Source: an uncultured Rhodospirillales bacterium (GTDB taxonomy: Bacteria > Pseudomonadota > Alphaproteobacteria > Acetobacterales > Acetobacteraceae). Taken from it: a stretch of 7,781 bases of DNA. The DNA lies in contig CAIYPH010000164.1 of NCBI GenBank assembly GCA_903928045.1, positions 1 to 7,781 of the forward strand. Reading direction: 5' to 3'. The position numbers and the translations under genes were made by a program. Every line of letters starts with the position of its first letter. The stretch's first letter is position 1. A model generated the notes under the pieces. That model saw only the letters and a list, made by a program, of their open reading frames with translations. It searched no databases and was not told the DNA's origin. This document shows positions 6,377 through 7,781 of this stretch, piece after piece.

Positions 6377-7480
6377 TTGCGGAAGGTCGCGATCATTTTG
6401 CCGCCGCGTGAGTCCTTCGCGCCGGACAGCGCGGGCGCCATTGGGCTGCTGGTGCATCGCCTCGCTCGCCATACGGCCGCGCTGCCCTGCGTGGTGCTCG
6501 GCCCGCCCACCTCGCGGCCCTTTGCGGACGCGGCGTTTGTGCCGGTGACGCCCTCCTGGTTCCCCGGCAATCTCGCCCGCCGCTATGCCGGTGGCGTGGC
6601 GGCTGCCCTGCGGCGGATCGGGCCGGTGGCGATCGAGGTGCATAACCGGCCGGACGTCGCGCTATTCCTCGCCCGCCGCTTCCCCGGCGTGCCGGTGCGG
6701 CTGCTGCTGCACAATGATCCGCAGGGGATGCGCGGCCTCAAGACCGCCGGGGAGCGGGCAAGGGTGCTTGCCCGGATCGCGGCGGTGACCACCGTATCCG
6801 AACATATCCGCCGCCGCTTCCTCGAGGGTATCGCCGGCGAGGTCTCGGTGCTGCCCAACTGCATCGACCTCGCGGCTATCCCGGGCGCGGGCGCCCGCGA
6901 GAACCTCATCCTGTTCGCCGGCCGCGTGGTCTCCGACAAAGGTGCCGACAGCTTCGTCGCAGCCTGTGGCCTGGCGCTGCCTGGCTTGCCGGGCTGGCGC
7001 GCCGAGATCATCGGCGCCGATCGCTTCGGCGCCGACAGCCCCGAGACCCCCTGGCTTGCCGCACTCCGTCCGCGCGCCGCCGCCGCTGGAGTCGCCATGC
7101 TCGGCTACCGGCGGCATGGCGAGGTGCTGGCCGCCATGGCGCGGGCCGCCATCGTGGTAGTGCCCTCGCGCTGGGATGAGCCTTTCGGCCTCACCGCGCT
7201 CGAAGCCATGGCCTGCGGGGCCGCCCTCGTCGCCTCTGCCCGCGGCGGGCTGCCCGAGGTGTTCGGCGACACAGCGCTGGTGATCGACCCGGAAAACCCC
7301 GCCGATATCGCCGCCGCCGTGACTGCGCTGGCCACCAACCCCGCCCGCCGCGCCGCGCTGGCCGCGGCGGGCCGCAACCGCGCCGCACAATTCGACGTCG
7401 CCATCGCCGCGGCGCGCCTCGATGCGCTGCGCTCCGATGTGCTTGCCGCATGGCCGAAACGCCAGGGCCACCCTATATAG
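6377..7480 (+). CDS. Glycosyltransferase family 4 (GT-B fold)
   Basis: A 367-residue retaining glycosyltransferase with the GT-B two-Rossmann fold, expected to transfer a sugar from a nucleotide-sugar donor at the cytosolic membrane face. The first strand is RKVAIILPPRE (2-12). LLLHNDPQGMRGL (109-121) and TTVSEHIRRRF (138-148) are typical acceptor-domain motifs. LPNCIDL (159-165) marks the domain linker. FAGRVVSDKGAD (180-191) supplies the donor-phosphate Arg183/Lys188 pair. PSRWDEPFGLTALEAMACG (263-281) holds the EX7E motif, Glu268 and Glu276. Length is normal and no membrane segment is obvious. The start is TTG, chosen from the strong AAGGAGG and from the fold beginning immediately. Placed back to back with the OpgH-like gene, it may act in an exopolysaccharide, glycolipid or lipopolysaccharide-type pathway. 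The sugar and acceptor are unknown. Confidence 0.92.
   Translation: MRKVAIILPPRESFAPDSAGAIGLLVHRLARHTAALPCVVLGPPTSRPFADAAFVPVTPSWFPGNLARRYAGGVAAALRRIGPVAIEVHNRPDVALFLARRFPGVPVRLLLHNDPQGMRGLKTAGERARVLARIAAVTTVSEHIRRRFLEGIAGEVSVLPNCIDLAAIPGAGARENLILFAGRVVSDKGADSFVAACGLALPGLPGWRAEIIGADRFGADSPETPWLAALRPRAAAAGVAMLGYRRHGEVLAAMARAAIVVVPSRWDEPFGLTALEAMACGAALVASARGGLPEVFGDTALVIDPENPADIAAAVTALATNPARRAALAAAGRNRAAQFDVAIAAARLDALRSDVLAAWPKRQGHPI
7474..7479 (+). promoter_or_regulatory. Possible -10 element for the COG0523 gene
   Basis: TATATA at the very end of the GT4 gene is the only AT-rich hexamer near the COG0523 start, 36 nt before its ATG. No good -35 stands at 16-18 bp, and I see no clear Zur-like palindrome. 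Confidence 0.25.
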
Positions 7481-7515
7481 CGGCTCAAACCAACCGCTCG
7501 CGTGGAGACACCAAC

Positions 7516-7781
7516 ATGGCCGAAGCCGCCAACCCCGCCGACCAGGTACCCGTCACCGTGCTGACCGGCTATCTCGGCGCCGGCAAGACCACCCTGCTCA
7601 ACCGCATCCTCAGCGAGAACCATGGCCAGAAATACGCCGTGGTGATCAACGAGTTCGGTGAACTCGGCGTGGATAACGACCTCGTGGTGGATACCGACGA
7701 GGAAGTCTTCGAGATGAACAACGGCTGCATCTGCTGCACCGTGCGCGGCGATCTCATTCGCATCGTCGGTGGGCTGATGAA
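7516..7781 (+). CDS. COG0523 / CobW-type G3E GTPase (partial, C-terminus off window)
   Basis: The first 88 residues of a G3E-family P-loop GTPase are visible. The Walker A is GYLGAGKTT (18-26). The segment VVINEFGELGVDNDLV (42-57) carries the family's conserved switch/metal-site region. NNGCICCTVRGDL (68-80) contains the CxCC metal-binding motif (C71, C73, C74). Members insert or deliver metals, for example the zinc metallochaperones ZNG1/ZigA, the cobalamin protein CobW and nitrile hydratase activators. The subgroup cannot be decided without the C-terminal domain or a regulatory site. The ATG lies 8 nt after GGAG (7504-7507) and 35 nt after the GT4 stop, so it could be co-transcribed with that gene or have its own promoter. 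The frame is open to the window edge. Confidence 0.93.
   Translation, partial: MAEAANPADQVPVTVLTGYLGAGKTTLLNRILSENHGQKYAVVINEFGELGVDNDLVVDTDEEVFEMNNGCICCTVRGDLIRIVGGLM

Noticed and set aside
1..7781. CRISPR arrays, tRNA/rRNA genes, insertion sequences, attachment sites
   Set aside because: No regularly spaced repeats, RNA gene signatures, transposase motifs or terminal inverted repeats were seen on either strand.

Overview
The window is very GC-rich (roughly 70% by eye), densely coding DNA. Several genes use GTG or TTG starts, and the longest gap between genes is 95 bp. The protein families and codon use suggest an alphaproteobacterium. A Rhodospirillales/Acetobacteraceae-type organism is my best guess, but this is inference; there is no rRNA or marker gene to settle it. 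I see no mobile elements, tRNAs, rRNAs or CRISPR.

There are seven protein genes in five transcription blocks. (1) Minus strand, 2173 to 1: a metallo-beta-lactamase-fold hydrolase of the N-acyl-homoserine-lactonase-like family. It is followed, with a 4-nt ATGA overlap, by a penicillin-acylase-family Ntn hydrolase that runs off the left edge. (2) Plus strand, 2269-4674, divergent from block 1: a PcaC-like carboxymuconolactone decarboxylase with a Lys/Ala/Pro-rich tail, a 3-hydroxyisobutyrate-dehydrogenase-type NAD(P) oxidoreductase (4-nt GTGA overlap), and an exported parallel beta-helix protein (4-nt gap). (3) Minus strand, 6296-4671: a short OpgH/MdoH-type membrane glucosyltransferase, whose stop codon overlaps that of the beta-helix gene tail to tail. 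(4) Plus strand, 6377-7480: a GT4 glycosyltransferase with a TTG start behind a strong Shine-Dalgarno. (5) Plus strand, 7516 to the right edge: a COG0523 (CobW-type) metal GTPase, partial.

Two functional themes are plausible. The left block pairs two hydrolase families that both contain N-acyl-homoserine-lactone degraders (AiiA/AttM lactonases and PvdQ/QuiP-type acylases). Their translational coupling makes a two-enzyme signal-degrading or beta-lactam/amide-degrading module a testable idea. The right-centre part (beta-helix protein, OpgH-like GT2, GT4) looks like an envelope or extracellular polysaccharide neighbourhood, with OpgH apparently lacking an adjacent OpgG. The decarboxylase/dehydrogenase pair is probably metabolic, but its substrate cannot be read from the sequence. 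Nothing here is clearly a new defence or mobile system.
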